From an uncultured Clostridia bacterium (GTDB taxonomy: Bacteria; Bacillota; Clostridia; TANB77; CAG-465), in NCBI GenBank assembly GCA_944386635.1, contig CALXBV010000045.1:1-42922 (forward strand): a DNA stretch of 42,922 bases. The letters are read 5' to 3'. Position 1 is the first letter of the stretch, and each line of letters opens with the position of its first letter. Of this stretch, positions 1 through 8,298 are shown piece after piece. Both the position numbers and the translations under genes were made by a program. The notes under the pieces are model-generated. The model was not told the origin of the DNA and did not search any database. It saw nothing but the letters and a program-made list of their open reading frames with translations.

Positions 1-70
1 CAGATAATCAATTTTATGAGAAGTTTGATGATGGAACTATAAAAAATATTACAGATGAAATTCCTTTTGA
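1..70 (+). repeat. Inverted repeat, active hsdS copy (IR-L)
   Basis: Bases 1-70 are the perfect reverse complement of 1969-2038. The repeat encodes the conserved HsdS linker just before the second TRD, and identity stops abruptly where the TRD begins. It may extend left of the window. This is a probable crossover site for inversion. Confidence 0.93.
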
Positions 71-584
71 AGTTTCAGATAATTGGACTTGGACTAGAAT
101 AAAAAATGTTTGCATAATTAATCCAAAAAATAATTTGAACGACAATTTAGATGTTTCTTTTATACCTATGAATTTGATTGAAGCAGGCTATACATCTGAA
201 CATACATTTGAATTAAGAAAGTGGAAGAATATAAAAAAAGGATTTACTCATTTTAAAGAAAATGATATTGGAATTGCTAAAATTACACCTTGCTTTCAGA
301 ATAGAAAATCCGTAATATTTAAAAACTTAAAAAATGGATATGGTGCTGGTACTACAGAACTATATGTAATAAGAAATATTAGTAAATTCATAGTAACCAA
401 ATTCTTATTTTACATTTTTAAGTCTAACTATTTTATAATCAATGGTATATATTCTTTTTCAGGAACTGCAGGTCAACAAAGAATTAGTAAAAATTTTATT
501 CCATATTTTTTAATACCTGTACCTACTTCTAATGAACAAGAAAAAATAGTTAAAAAAATAGAAATTTTATTCAATAAAATATAA
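1..584 (+). CDS. hsdS: Type I restriction specificity subunit HsdS, C-terminal part
   Basis: This is the 3' end of an hsdS gene; the reading frame is open from base 3, so the true start lies left of the window. HsdS is the DNA-recognition subunit of a type I restriction-modification complex and carries two target recognition domains (TRDs). The visible part starts in the conserved linker (YEKFDDG, then EIPFEVSDNW), continues through a complete second TRD, and ends in the conserved tail NEQEKIVKKIEILFNKI. The first 70 bases are repeated perfectly in inverted orientation at 1969-2038 in the silent hsdS cassette. A recombinase gene follows 38 bases downstream. This is the expected layout of an invertible specificity locus in which the second TRD can be exchanged. 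A TTG at 135 could be mistaken for a start but lies inside the domain. Confidence 0.88.
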   Translation, partial: DNQFYEKFDDGTIKNITDEIPFEVSDNWTWTRIKNVCIINPKNNLNDNLDVSFIPMNLIEAGYTSEHTFELRKWKNIKKGFTHFKENDIGIAKITPCFQNRKSVIFKNLKNGYGAGTTELYVIRNISKFIVTKFLFYIFKSNYFIINGIYSFSGTAGQQRISKNFIPYFLIPVPTSNEQEKIVKKIEILFNKI

Positions 585-622
585 ATAATGTATAATGTCA
601 TATTGGAAAGGAGGGTTTCAGT

Positions 623-1426
623 ATGGCATTTAATTTTAAAGAATATTTGAAAAAAAAGAATCTTTCACAAAACACTATTAAGTCTTACTTATTCACAGTT
701 AATCAATACCAATCAAAATATTTAATAATAAATAAAAAAAATTTACAAGCATATAAAACATTTCTGGTTGAAAATTATAAAATTAAGACTGTAAATTTAA
801 GAATTCAAGCAATAAATAATTACTTAAAATATTTAAAGAAAGACAATTTGAGGCTACCATTATTAAAATTGCAACAAAAGAATTTTTTGGAAAATGTTAT
901 AAGTGAAGCTGATTATGAATATTTTAAAAAATGTTTGAAAAATGATAAAGAAATTTATTGGTATTTTGTTATAAGATTTATTACAGCAACTGGTGCTAGA
1001 ATTAGCGAATTGATTCAGTTTAAAGTCGAACATGTAAGAATAGGATATTTTGATTTATATTCCAAAGGTGGAAAATTAAGAAGAATATACATACCAGAAA
1101 AATTGCAAAAAGAAGCTTTATCATGGTTTGCCAAAAATAATGTTACAGAAGGATTTATATTTAAAAATAAATATGGAAACCGTATAACAGCTAGGGGAAT
1201 TAGCGGAGAATTAAAAAAACTTGGTATAAAATATGGCTTAAATCCAAAAGTAATATATCCTCACTCTTTTAGACATAGGTTTGCTAAGAGTTTTTTAGAT
1301 AGATTTAATGATATATCTTTATTAGCAGATTTAATGGGGCATGAAAGTATTGAAACAACTAGAATATATTTAAGAAGAACTAGCACAGAGCAACAAGATA
1401 TTGTAAACAAAATAATTGATTGGTAA
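623..1426 (+). CDS. Tyrosine recombinase of the hsdS inversion locus
   Basis: A 267-residue XerC/XerD-type site-specific recombinase. The N-terminal SAM-like core-binding domain covers about residues 5-85 and the catalytic domain about 95-260. Catalytic residues are visible: Arg126 in GARISEL, His214 and Arg217 in HSFRH, His240 in LMGH, and the nucleophile Tyr249 in RIYL. The start is set by a strong GGAGG about 9 bases upstream of the ATG. The gene lies between the two inverted hsdS copies, the usual place for a recombinase that inverts type I specificity genes. Because the segment between the repeats includes this gene, it would be inverted along with it. A TATAAT at 591-596 may give it its own promoter. 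Its assignment to hsdS inversion rather than chromosome dimer resolution comes from context. Confidence 0.9.
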   Translation: MAFNFKEYLKKKNLSQNTIKSYLFTVNQYQSKYLIINKKNLQAYKTFLVENYKIKTVNLRIQAINNYLKYLKKDNLRLPLLKLQQKNFLENVISEADYEYFKKCLKNDKEIYWYFVIRFITATGARISELIQFKVEHVRIGYFDLYSKGGKLRRIYIPEKLQKEALSWFAKNNVTEGFIFKNKYGNRITARGISGELKKLGIKYGLNPKVIYPHSFRHRFAKSFLDRFNDISLLADLMGHESIETTRIYLRRTSTEQQDIVNKIIDW

Positions 1427-1429
1427 AAT

Positions 1430-1460
1430 AAACAGCTGATTATTCAGCTGTTTAAATTTT
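1430..1460. terminator. Bidirectional terminator between recombinase and silent hsdS
   Basis: A perfect 10-bp stem (AAACAGCTGA / TCAGCTGTTT) with a TTAT loop lies between the convergent recombinase and silent hsdS frames. A/T-rich flanks on both sides fit termination in either direction. Confidence 0.75.
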
Positions 1461-2848
1461 ATTTAGAATAATATTTAATTTATTCATAATTTTTTCCTGT
1501 TCATTCTGAGGTGGTATAGGAATTAATATTTTTTCTAATTGCTTTAAGTAGAGACCTTTTTGAGCTGTACCTGTTGATTCGGAAATCATTTTGTCTTGGA
1601 TATAATGGCAATCAAATACTAATTTTAAGAAAAAATTATTTATCAATGGTGTAATAACCGATACACTTCTTTGAAACAGAATGTTTTGGTGTATATCCTT
1701 ATATATACAACTTCTTCCTATTGTACCCACTATTGTAAGTAATATATCATTATCTTTTAAATCAATTCTACTTTTACCTTTTTCATAATCTATTTTCGTT
1801 AGATACCTAGCTTGTTCAATATTAACTAATTTATTATTCTGTATATTTTTTGCTGATAACATTATATAATCAGTAGCCGTATTTTGTCCGGGTGGAGGAT
1901 TATGATCTCCATCAACTATTTTTGTACAAACACTTTTTAATCTTGCCCATTGCCACGTATCTGGTATATCAAAAGGAATTTCATCTGTAATATTTTTTAT
2001 AGTTCCATCATCAAACTTCTCATAAAATTGATTATCTGTATTATCTTTATAAATTATAGATAAATTTTCTTTTTTAATTTTCTTAGATTTAATTAATTCA
2101 CGTTTTTCGTCTAGAATTTTATTGATTAAAACATCTGCTGGTCCATCATTAGGATCTTGTTTTACTAATTTTCCCTGTATCGCATATTGTAATATTGATT
2201 TTTTTAATTCTTCTTTATATGAATTGTTTAATTTTTCTAATCTAGTATATGTATTATCGTATTTTTCTATGTATGGATTAAAATATTTAATTTTTTCTAC
2301 GATCTTTTTTTGTTCATTATATGGAGGTAGTGGAAAAAATAGAGAATTTAAATCTTCCTTATTAAAACCAGCTTGTGCACTTCGTGAAGCAGATTTTACA
2401 AATAGCTGATAAATACTAGATGAATAATATGTAAATAAAAACCCATCAAATATTATACTTTTTGACTCATATTTTTTACATACTTTGGCTAAAGCTACAT
2501 TATATGCACCATTTTCAGCCCAAAAAACTTTTCCTAATGACCCTCCATATCTTGCTAAAATAATATCACCTTTTTGAGAAAATTTAGATACTTTATTTTT
2601 ATCTACATATATAGGGATAGGTTTATCTCCATAATCTCGTATTTGCTATAATCTAACAAAGTTTTTTTCTTGAACATATGAAAATTCTGATTTTGGTGGC
2701 TGAGAACCACCAACAATTTCAAATAATTGGTTATGTCTAACCCATTTCCAACTATCAGGAATATCAAAAGGTATTTCTTCAGTAATATCATTTACAGTAC
2801 CATCATCAAACTTCTCATAATAATGATTATCCGCATTAATATAGTATT
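1452..2848 (-). pseudogene. Silent, start-less hsdS cassette with two TRDs
   Basis: Read on the minus strand, this region encodes HsdS sequence without a start codon. It begins abruptly in the conserved linker (YEKFDDG), runs through a first TRD, and then the full central conserved region (PYNEQKKIVEKI, AIQGKLVKQDPNDGPADVL, ELIKSKKIKKEN). A second linker copy and second TRD (DGDHNPPPGQN) follow, ending with NEQEKIMNKLNIILNKI. There is no N-terminal methionine region, and a TAG at 2646-2648 interrupts the first TRD. From 2645 to the end the frame is open, about 397 codons, but it has no ATG, GTG or TTG until 1862. A start-less copy opposing an active hsdS is typical of a donor cassette. Internal ATGs such as 1862 are not real starts. 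Confidence 0.85.
1969..2038 (-). repeat. Inverted repeat, silent hsdS copy (IR-R)
   Basis: Perfect 70-bp reverse complement of bases 1-70. It lies in the central linker of the silent hsdS cassette, immediately before a TRD different from the one in the active copy. A third, diverged linker copy lies at about 2764-2831 and shares the 19-base core that encodes YEKFDDG. Confidence 0.93.
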
Positions 2849-2891
2849 TTTTACGAGAATATGATATACTTCACTGGGATGGAGGAAGAAA

Positions 2892-3242
2892 ATGTCAAAT
2901 TTAAAAGCAGCAGATATACTTATAATTCAAAAGATGATAGAAAAGAAAACAAAGGATAAAGGATTAGTATGGGATTTTACTAATGCTTCGTTTAAAGACT
3001 TTGTAGAATCATATACTGGATTAGATATATATGATGACAAATATGTTTCAGAAGATGGTGGCTCAAAAATGAAACGTTTAAAAATGTTTTTAAAAGTAGA
3101 AGAAAACATCTATGTAATAATATTACTACAAGGAATCAGTGAGTATGGCAAAAAGAGAAAGTATCTTTGTAAGAGTAATATAGAAGAATTAGAAAGATAT
3201 ATAAGAAAACTGAAAAGACTTGAAAAAAAATTTGAAATTTGA
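2892..3242 (+). CDS. Abortive-infection-like protein, N-terminal half
   Basis: A 116-residue frame with a good GGAGG upstream of the ATG. Its middle part (a 'fkdFv...tGLDIYDDKY...DGGSKMKRLKMFL' pattern, residues 31-67) resembles the N-terminal region of proteins that end in the Abi_C (abortive infection C-terminal) domain. The next frame (3220-3666) carries just that C-terminal domain and overlaps this one by 23 bases in the +1 frame. The switch point is an A8 tract at 3223-3230, so one missing A would fuse both into one protein of about 260 residues. It is probably the first half of a single gene that is frameshifted, phase variable or programmed to shift. The family assignment is from remembered pattern only. 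Confidence 0.6.
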   Translation: MSNLKAADILIIQKMIEKKTKDKGLVWDFTNASFKDFVESYTGLDIYDDKYVSEDGGSKMKRLKMFLKVEENIYVIILLQGISEYGKKRKYLCKSNIEELERYIRKLKRLEKKFEI

Positions 3243-3666
3243 CAAAAGTATATTTAAGAGTGAAAAAAGAGTAGAATTATTAATAAATGATATAAATGAA
3301 AAAGTAGCTAAAAAGCAATTTGAACTAGCAATAGATAGAGTTCATACGCTTTTTAAAGGGTATATAGAAGTAATGTGTGAAAGTAAAGGAATTAGTATAC
3401 AAGATAAATCATTAGATGCTTTATATGGTGAACTGCTTAAATATATTCATGATAATAGGATTATAGAAGAGGGAGTTACTAAAGACATATTATCATCTTC
3501 AAAAAAAATAATGAAAAGTTTTGATTATGCTAGAAACAATAGGTCTTTTGCACATACAAATAATATAATGAAGCAAAATGAAGCGGAATTTCTATGTTTA
3601 TATATTATAGATTTGTATAAATTTTTAAGTAAAATTAGCTTGGAGAAAGATAACTCAATTGCATAG
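3220..3666 (+). CDS. Abortive-infection-like protein, C-terminal (Abi_C-like) half
   Basis: The frame opens at a TTG with no visible ribosome binding site of its own, so it is probably translated as the continuation of the 2892-3242 frame. The sequence fits the Abi_C pattern: a helical segment (elAIDRVHTLFKGYIEVMCESKGI), a short 'ALYGELLKYI' stretch, and a C-terminal 'RNNRSFAHTNN' motif like the R-N-x-x-x-H-G signature of such domains. Proteins of this kind are found in phage-defence islands, and here hsdS lies upstream and fic downstream. The biochemical activity is unknown. An alternative is two translationally coupled subunits, but the lack of an ATG and SD argues against that. Confidence 0.6.
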   Translation: MKKNLKFDKSIFKSEKRVELLINDINEKVAKKQFELAIDRVHTLFKGYIEVMCESKGISIQDKSLDALYGELLKYIHDNRIIEEGVTKDILSSSKKIMKSFDYARNNRSFAHTNNIMKQNEAEFLCLYIIDLYKFLSKISLEKDNSIA

Positions 3667-3862
3667 ATATAATTAAAAATAACATAACATTTTAATATTT
3701 TGTTAATATGATAATTTATGTGTAAAATAATTGATGTGGTTATGTTATAGAAAAAACATTTAATTCCATAATGGAAATTATAAAAAAAGTATTATTTATA
3801 AAACTTCCTTTTTTGGAAATAGTATGATATAATATATTATAAAGAAAAGGAGAGTTTTTATT

Positions 3863-4786
3863 ATGTTAGGAGAAAAAATAAAAAAATATAGAGAAGAAAA
3901 GAAAATGACTCAATTAGAAGTGGCAGAAGTATTAGGAGTAAAGCCAGCTACAATATCTAAATACGAAGCTGGAACTTTAGAACCTAATATCGATTCATTA
4001 AAAAAGTTAGCTGAATTATTTGAAGTTTCAGTTGATGAACTATTAAAAGAAGATGAATTTGATGTTTCTAAAATTAATGTATTAGAAGTCTTAATAGAGC
4101 AAAAGGAAATGAAACTAAAAGGAAATTTGTATCATAATACACAGATAATTTTTGCATATAATACAAACCACATTGAGGGAAGCAAACTAACAGAAGATCA
4201 AACAAGATATATTTATGAAACGAATACTTTATTAACAGAAAAAGAATCAATTACAAATTTGGATGATATTATTGAAACTGCCAATCATTTTAAATTAGTT
4301 GATTATATGCTAGATGTAGCAGATAAAGAGCTAACAGAAGAAATGATTAAAGAGTTTCATAAAATATTGAAAGAAGGAACGTCAGATAGTAGAAAAGATT
4401 GGTTTAATGTGGGTGACTATAAAAAGTTAGCAAATGAAGCAGGAAATATGAAAACCACATTACCTAAAAATGTGCAAAAAGATATGAAAAAACTAATGCA
4501 ATGGTATAATTCATTAGTAAAAATAACAATAGAAGATATAATAGAATTTCATTATAGGTTTGAATGTATTCACCCATTTCAAGATGGAAATGGTAGAGTC
4601 GGTAGAATTATAATGTTTAAGGAATGCTTAAAAAATAATATTATTCCATTTATTATATTAGATAAGGATAAATTATTTTACTATAGAGGATTAAAAGAAT
4701 ATAAAAGTAAAAAGGGTTATTTAACAGATACTTGTTTAAATGCCCAAGATCAATATATAAGATTAATAGAATATTTTTTGAAATAA
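3863..4786 (+). CDS. XRE-family regulator fused to a Fic domain
   Basis: A 307-residue protein. Residues 3-60 are an XRE/Cro helix-turn-helix (TQLEVAEVLGVKPATISKYE). Residues about 80-300 are a Fic domain with a complete active-site loop HPFQDGNGRVGR at 237-248. Fic enzymes transfer AMP or another phosphate-containing group onto proteins. A TNHIEG sequence at 101-106 matches the [S/T]xxxE[G/N] inhibitory motif that, when N-terminal to the Fic core, keeps the enzyme autoinhibited. The HTH suggests the protein also binds DNA, perhaps its own promoter. A TATAAT lies at 3828-3833 and AAAGGAG precedes the ATG. It is a single gene in a defence-like neighbourhood, with no separate antitoxin visible. 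Confidence 0.88.
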   Translation: MLGEKIKKYREEKKMTQLEVAEVLGVKPATISKYEAGTLEPNIDSLKKLAELFEVSVDELLKEDEFDVSKINVLEVLIEQKEMKLKGNLYHNTQIIFAYNTNHIEGSKLTEDQTRYIYETNTLLTEKESITNLDDIIETANHFKLVDYMLDVADKELTEEMIKEFHKILKEGTSDSRKDWFNVGDYKKLANEAGNMKTTLPKNVQKDMKKLMQWYNSLVKITIEDIIEFHYRFECIHPFQDGNGRVGRIIMFKECLKNNIIPFIILDKDKLFYYRGLKEYKSKKGYLTDTCLNAQDQYIRLIEYFLK

Positions 4787-5245
4787 ATGATGTTTTTATA
4801 AAGAAGTAATAGCTGGAATATTATTATCATTTTAATATATTTATAAATTTGATAGAACTTTGAATTAATTTTAATTATTTATTAATGTAACAAATAATTA
4901 AAAAATGTCTTAAAATACACACAGATATTCTATAAATTAGAGCTCTCGTAAATGCTGAAATACCAACAAAAGTTCTAATTTCCACAAACTTACAAAAAGT
5001 GGTCAAGTCTCGTTCATAACCCAAAGGGATAATTTTAAAGTTAAATGAGAATAAAATGTAGATAAAAATCATATTAAAAAGCATTCAAGATTAAGAAATG
5101 AATGCTTTTATATTTTTAGTATTTTAAATAAAAATATAAGGTGGCAAATTTTTTTTAGTTTATGGTATAATAATTTTGTAAAAAATATAACTATTTTTTT
5201 AAGTCTTATCTAAAGATGAAAATATTAAAAAGGGAAGTGATACAA
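4787..5245. other. Intergenic region between fic and mgtA
   Basis: No gene that I can support lies here. A hairpin at 5077-5109 with T-rich sequence downstream could end a transcript. The stretch 4910-5040 is noticeably less A+T-rich than its surroundings and holds a 69-codon minus-strand frame without an SD, so a remnant or an RNA is possible. A TATAAT at 5166-5171 with a weak TGGCAA upstream (18-base spacer) is the probable mgtA promoter. I see no M-box-like Mg2+ riboswitch. Confidence 0.5.
5077..5115 (+). terminator. Rho-independent terminator
   Basis: A 10-bp stem (AAAAGCATTC / GAATGCTTTT) with a 13-base loop, followed by ATATTTTT. No clear gene ends just before it; fic ends about 290 bases upstream. 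Confidence 0.55.
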
Positions 5246-7867
5246 ATGATACAGCTATTTGATATTAAGAAAAAAGTAAAACAAATGAAAAATATAGATA
5301 AAGAATTACTAGAAAAATATAAAGAGATATCTAAAAAGAGTAAAGAAGAAATCTTAAAAGATTATAATGCAAAAGAAAATGGATTATCTCAAAAAGAATA
5401 TGAGAAAAGATTTGAAGAAGATGGACCAAATATAGTAGTTAAGAATAAGAAAAAAAGTTGGATATCCTTTTTTATAAAAGCATTTAATGATAAATTTATA
5501 TATATTTTGTTACTACTTGCAATAATTAATTTTATATTAGATGATAAATTAGGTTCAGGCATAATAGTAGGAATAGCAGTTGTTAGCGCTTTTATTAAAT
5601 TTTGCCAGAATTATTCTACATATAAATTTAACGAAAAATTAAAAGCACAAATTTATTCTAGTACTAATGTTGTAAGAAACGGAAAAGAAAAAGAAGTTAG
5701 AGTAGAAAACATAGTAGTAGGGGATATTATAAAATTAAATGCAGGCTCAATAATACCAGCAGATATAAGGTTAATAGAAAGTAAAGATTTATTCTTAAAT
5801 CAATCAGTATTTACTGGTGAGAGTGTTTTGGTTGAAAAAACAACCGATGGAAATGAGCCTAATGGGCTATTTGATATAAATAACATATGTCTTATGGGCT
5901 CAAGTGTAGTAAGTGGAAGTGGAACAGCAGTTGTAATTCAAAAAGGCTTTGATACATATTTAGGAAGAATGAGTAAAGATTTAGATAATAAAAAAGAATT
6001 AACTAACTTTGAAAAAGGAATGAATTCAATTACAAAGTTATTAATTAAATACATGGTAGTAGTATCAATAGCTGTATTTATAATTTATTCTTTTATAAGA
6101 CATGATTTAGTAGAAGCATTATTATTTGCACTTTCTGTTGCAGTTGGTATAACACCGAGTATGTTACCAATGATAGTAAATGTTAATTTAACAAAAGGAA
6201 GTAAATCATTAGCTAAAAAGAAGACTTTGGTAAAAAATATACAATCAATACAAAATTTAGGGGCAATAGATGTTTTATGTACAGATAAAACAGGAACATT
6301 AACCCAAGATAGAATAACATTACAAAAATACATAAATGTAATGGGAGAAGAAGACTTAAATATTTTAAAATATGCATATTTAAATAGTTACTATGGAACA
6401 GGAATAAAGAACTTAGTAGATAAAGCAGTAATAGCATATGGAAATGAACATAAAATAAAGCAAGTATTAAAAGAATATGAAAAGATAGATGAAATTCCTT
6501 TTGATTATACAAGAAAGAAAATGAGTGTAGTTGTAAAAAATGAAGACGGATATAGAATGATAACTAAAGGTGCGATAGAAGAAATATTAAAAAGTTGTAG
6601 CAACGTAAATTATAAAGGTGAAATAAAGCCAATAACAGATGATTTAGTTAAAAAAATTGAAAAAAATGCAGATAATTTATCTAACATGGGAATGCAAGTA
6701 ATTGCATTAGCGACTAAAGATGAATATCCTGGAGTTAATGTATTTAATACAAGTGATGAAAGTGAGATGACATTTGTTGGATATGTTGCCTTCTTAGATC
6801 CACCAAAAAAAGATGTAAAAAGAACTATTAATGAGTTAAAAAGAATAGGAATAAAAACTAAAATATTAACAGGTGACAATGCATATGCAACAAAGAATAT
6901 ATGTAGTATAGTTGGATTAAGGTCGGATAAAATAATTACAGGAATTGAATTAGATAAAATGACTGATGAGGAATTATCAAAGGCTGTTGAAGAAGTAGAT
7001 GTGTTTGCAAGATTAAATCCATTACAAAAAGAAAGAGTAGTAGATACATATAAGAAAAATGGACATGTAGTAGGATATATGGGTGATGGAGTAAATGATG
7101 CACCATCACTTCATAAGGCAGATGTAGGAATTTGTGTAGATTCTGCAACAGATATAGCTAAAGAGGCAAGTGATATTATACTATTAGAAAAAAGTTTACA
7201 GGTAATATATGATGGTGTAATTGAAGGAAGAAAAGTGTATGGAAATATTATAAAATATATGAAAATGGCATTGAGCTCAGATTTTGGTGATGTATTTAGT
7301 ATATTAATAGCAAGCATTTTCTTACCGTTTTTACCATTACTTCCGATACAAATGTTAATACAAGACTTTTTATATGATATATCACAAATAGCAATTCCAT
7401 ATGATGATGTAGATAAAGAGTTCCTTGAAAAGCCAAGAAAATGGGATACAAAAGGTCTTGGCAAGTTTATGAATGTAATGGGAATAACAAGTTCGGTAAT
7501 AGATGTATTTGCATTTTTAATCTTTTGGTTTGTATTAGGATATAATAGTGTAGATAAACAATCATGGTTCCAGACAGCATGGTTTGTAGAATGTTTAATA
7601 AGTGAAACAATGATAATCCATTATATAAGAACAGCAAAAATACCATTTATACAATCAAGAGCAAATAAGTTTTTAACAATATCAACAATTATAACAATTA
7701 TAGGTACGATATTAACACCAATTATATTACACAATGTACAATCATTTAATTTTGAAATATTACCAGGAGTATATTATTTATATGTAATATTGTTACTTGC
7801 AATATATACTGTACTTGTCCAATTTATAAAGAAAATTTATATAAGGAAAAATGGTGAGTGGTTATAA
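5246..7867 (+). CDS. mgtA: Magnesium-importing P-type ATPase (MgtA type)
   Basis: A P-type ATPase of about 873 residues, near the usual MgtA length. Visible elements are the TGES actuator loop, the phosphorylation motif DKTGTLT (Asp347), KGA in the nucleotide-binding domain, and GDGVNDAPSL in the hinge. The TM4 motif is 'VGITPSMLPMIV', close to the VGLTPEMLPMIV of class P3B Mg2+ transporters and unlike the PEGLP of Ca2+ pumps. About ten membrane segments are expected, with a C-terminal group between residues 680 and 860. I chose ATG 5246 because AGGGAAG lies 8 bases upstream; an in-frame ATG at 5216 has no such site. Substrate is inferred from family. It appears monocistronic, with its own terminator. 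Confidence 0.82.
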   Translation: MIQLFDIKKKVKQMKNIDKELLEKYKEISKKSKEEILKDYNAKENGLSQKEYEKRFEEDGPNIVVKNKKKSWISFFIKAFNDKFIYILLLLAIINFILDDKLGSGIIVGIAVVSAFIKFCQNYSTYKFNEKLKAQIYSSTNVVRNGKEKEVRVENIVVGDIIKLNAGSIIPADIRLIESKDLFLNQSVFTGESVLVEKTTDGNEPNGLFDINNICLMGSSVVSGSGTAVVIQKGFDTYLGRMSKDLDNKKELTNFEKGMNSITKLLIKYMVVVSIAVFIIYSFIRHDLVEALLFALSVAVGITPSMLPMIVNVNLTKGSKSLAKKKTLVKNIQSIQNLGAIDVLCTDKTGTLTQDRITLQKYINVMGEEDLNILKYAYLNSYYGTGIKNLVDKAVIAYGNEHKIKQVLKEYEKIDEIPFDYTRKKMSVVVKNEDGYRMITKGAIEEILKSCSNVNYKGEIKPITDDLVKKIEKNADNLSNMGMQVIALATKDEYPGVNVFNTSDESEMTFVGYVAFLDPPKKDVKRTINELKRIGIKTKILTGDNAYATKNICSIVGLRSDKIITGIELDKMTDEELSKAVEEVDVFARLNPLQKERVVDTYKKNGHVVGYMGDGVNDAPSLHKADVGICVDSATDIAKEASDIILLEKSLQVIYDGVIEGRKVYGNIIKYMKMALSSDFGDVFSILIASIFLPFLPLLPIQMLIQDFLYDISQIAIPYDDVDKEFLEKPRKWDTKGLGKFMNVMGITSSVIDVFAFLIFWFVLGYNSVDKQSWFQTAWFVECLISETMIIHYIRTAKIPFIQSRANKFLTISTIITIIGTILTPIILHNVQSFNFEILPGVYYLYVILLLAIYTVLVQFIKKIYIRKNGEWL

Positions 7868-7881
7868 AATTCATATGTATG

Positions 7882-7930
7882 AAAAAGCACCCGAAGTGTT
7901 GTTATAGACAACATTTGGGTGTACTTTTTT
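7882..7930 (+). terminator. Terminator of the mgtA-like gene
   Basis: A long imperfect hairpin (AGCACCCGAAGTGTTGT paired with ACAACATTTGGGTGT) ends in a T6 tract. Because gerQ converges from the right, it may serve both strands. Confidence 0.75.
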
Positions 7931-8279
7931 ACATGCCATATTGCATGTTGGGATTATACATATTTGAATTATATATAAATGAATTATTAGATATTGTAAC
8001 AAATTTAATAGAGAAAATATCACAATATAATAAGTTATTATCTTGTACAGATCTTAGTACTATGTAACTTGCACCAACATCAAGTAGTATACCAATTCTA
8101 TCTTGAAGACTAGATGTTCCTATTAAAAATTCTACTTTAACAAGTTTACCTATGTAATTTCTTAAGAATGCTGGCGTATAAATTGAATTAGTAAGATTTT
8201 CCGGCATGTTAGAAGGACTTGTGGTATCGTTATTTAATTGTACTGCTTGACGTGAATTGTTATTTATATTATTTAACAT
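7929..8279 (-). CDS. gerQ: GerQ-like spore coat protein
   Basis: A protein of about 116 residues. The core 'FLRNYIGKLVKVEF...GILLDVGASYIVLRS...LLYCDIFSIKFVTI' has the layout of GerQ, an SH3-like/Sm-like coat protein of the inner spore coat. The N-terminal 40 residues are Asn/Gln-rich and probably disordered. The ATG at 8279 has GAAAGGAG directly upstream; an in-frame ATG at 8312 lies inside the preceding gene without SD and is less likely. The gene is directly downstream of a cwlJ-like hydrolase. In Bacillus, GerQ is required to place CwlJ in the spore, so linkage supports the call. Similarity is moderate and comes mainly from pattern plus context. Confidence 0.72.
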   Translation of the reverse strand: MLNNINNNSRQAVQLNNDTTSPSNMPENLTNSIYTPAFLRNYIGKLVKVEFLIGTSSLQDRIGILLDVGASYIVLRSVQDNNLLYCDIFSIKFVTISNNSFIYNSNMYNPNMQYGM

Positions 8280-8298
8280 ATTTATTCTCCTTTCAAAA

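Noticed and set aside
1452-1862. A 136-residue protein starting at ATG 1862
   Set aside because: This ATG lies inside a TRD; the same frame continues upstream through DGDHNPPPG and the HsdS linker, so it is part of the start-less cassette.
2603-2791. Minus-strand 62-codon frame in the silent hsdS
   Set aside because: It is out of frame with the HsdS reading frame that runs through the same bases with clear TRD similarity.
4875-5084. Minus-strand 69-codon frame
   Set aside because: No Shine-Dalgarno site, a terminator-like hairpin covers its start, and I recognise no domain. Kept only as an odd-composition region.
5100-5245. Mg2+ riboswitch (M-box) before mgtA
   Set aside because: The leader after the likely promoter is only about 70 bases and has no recognisable M-box pairing.
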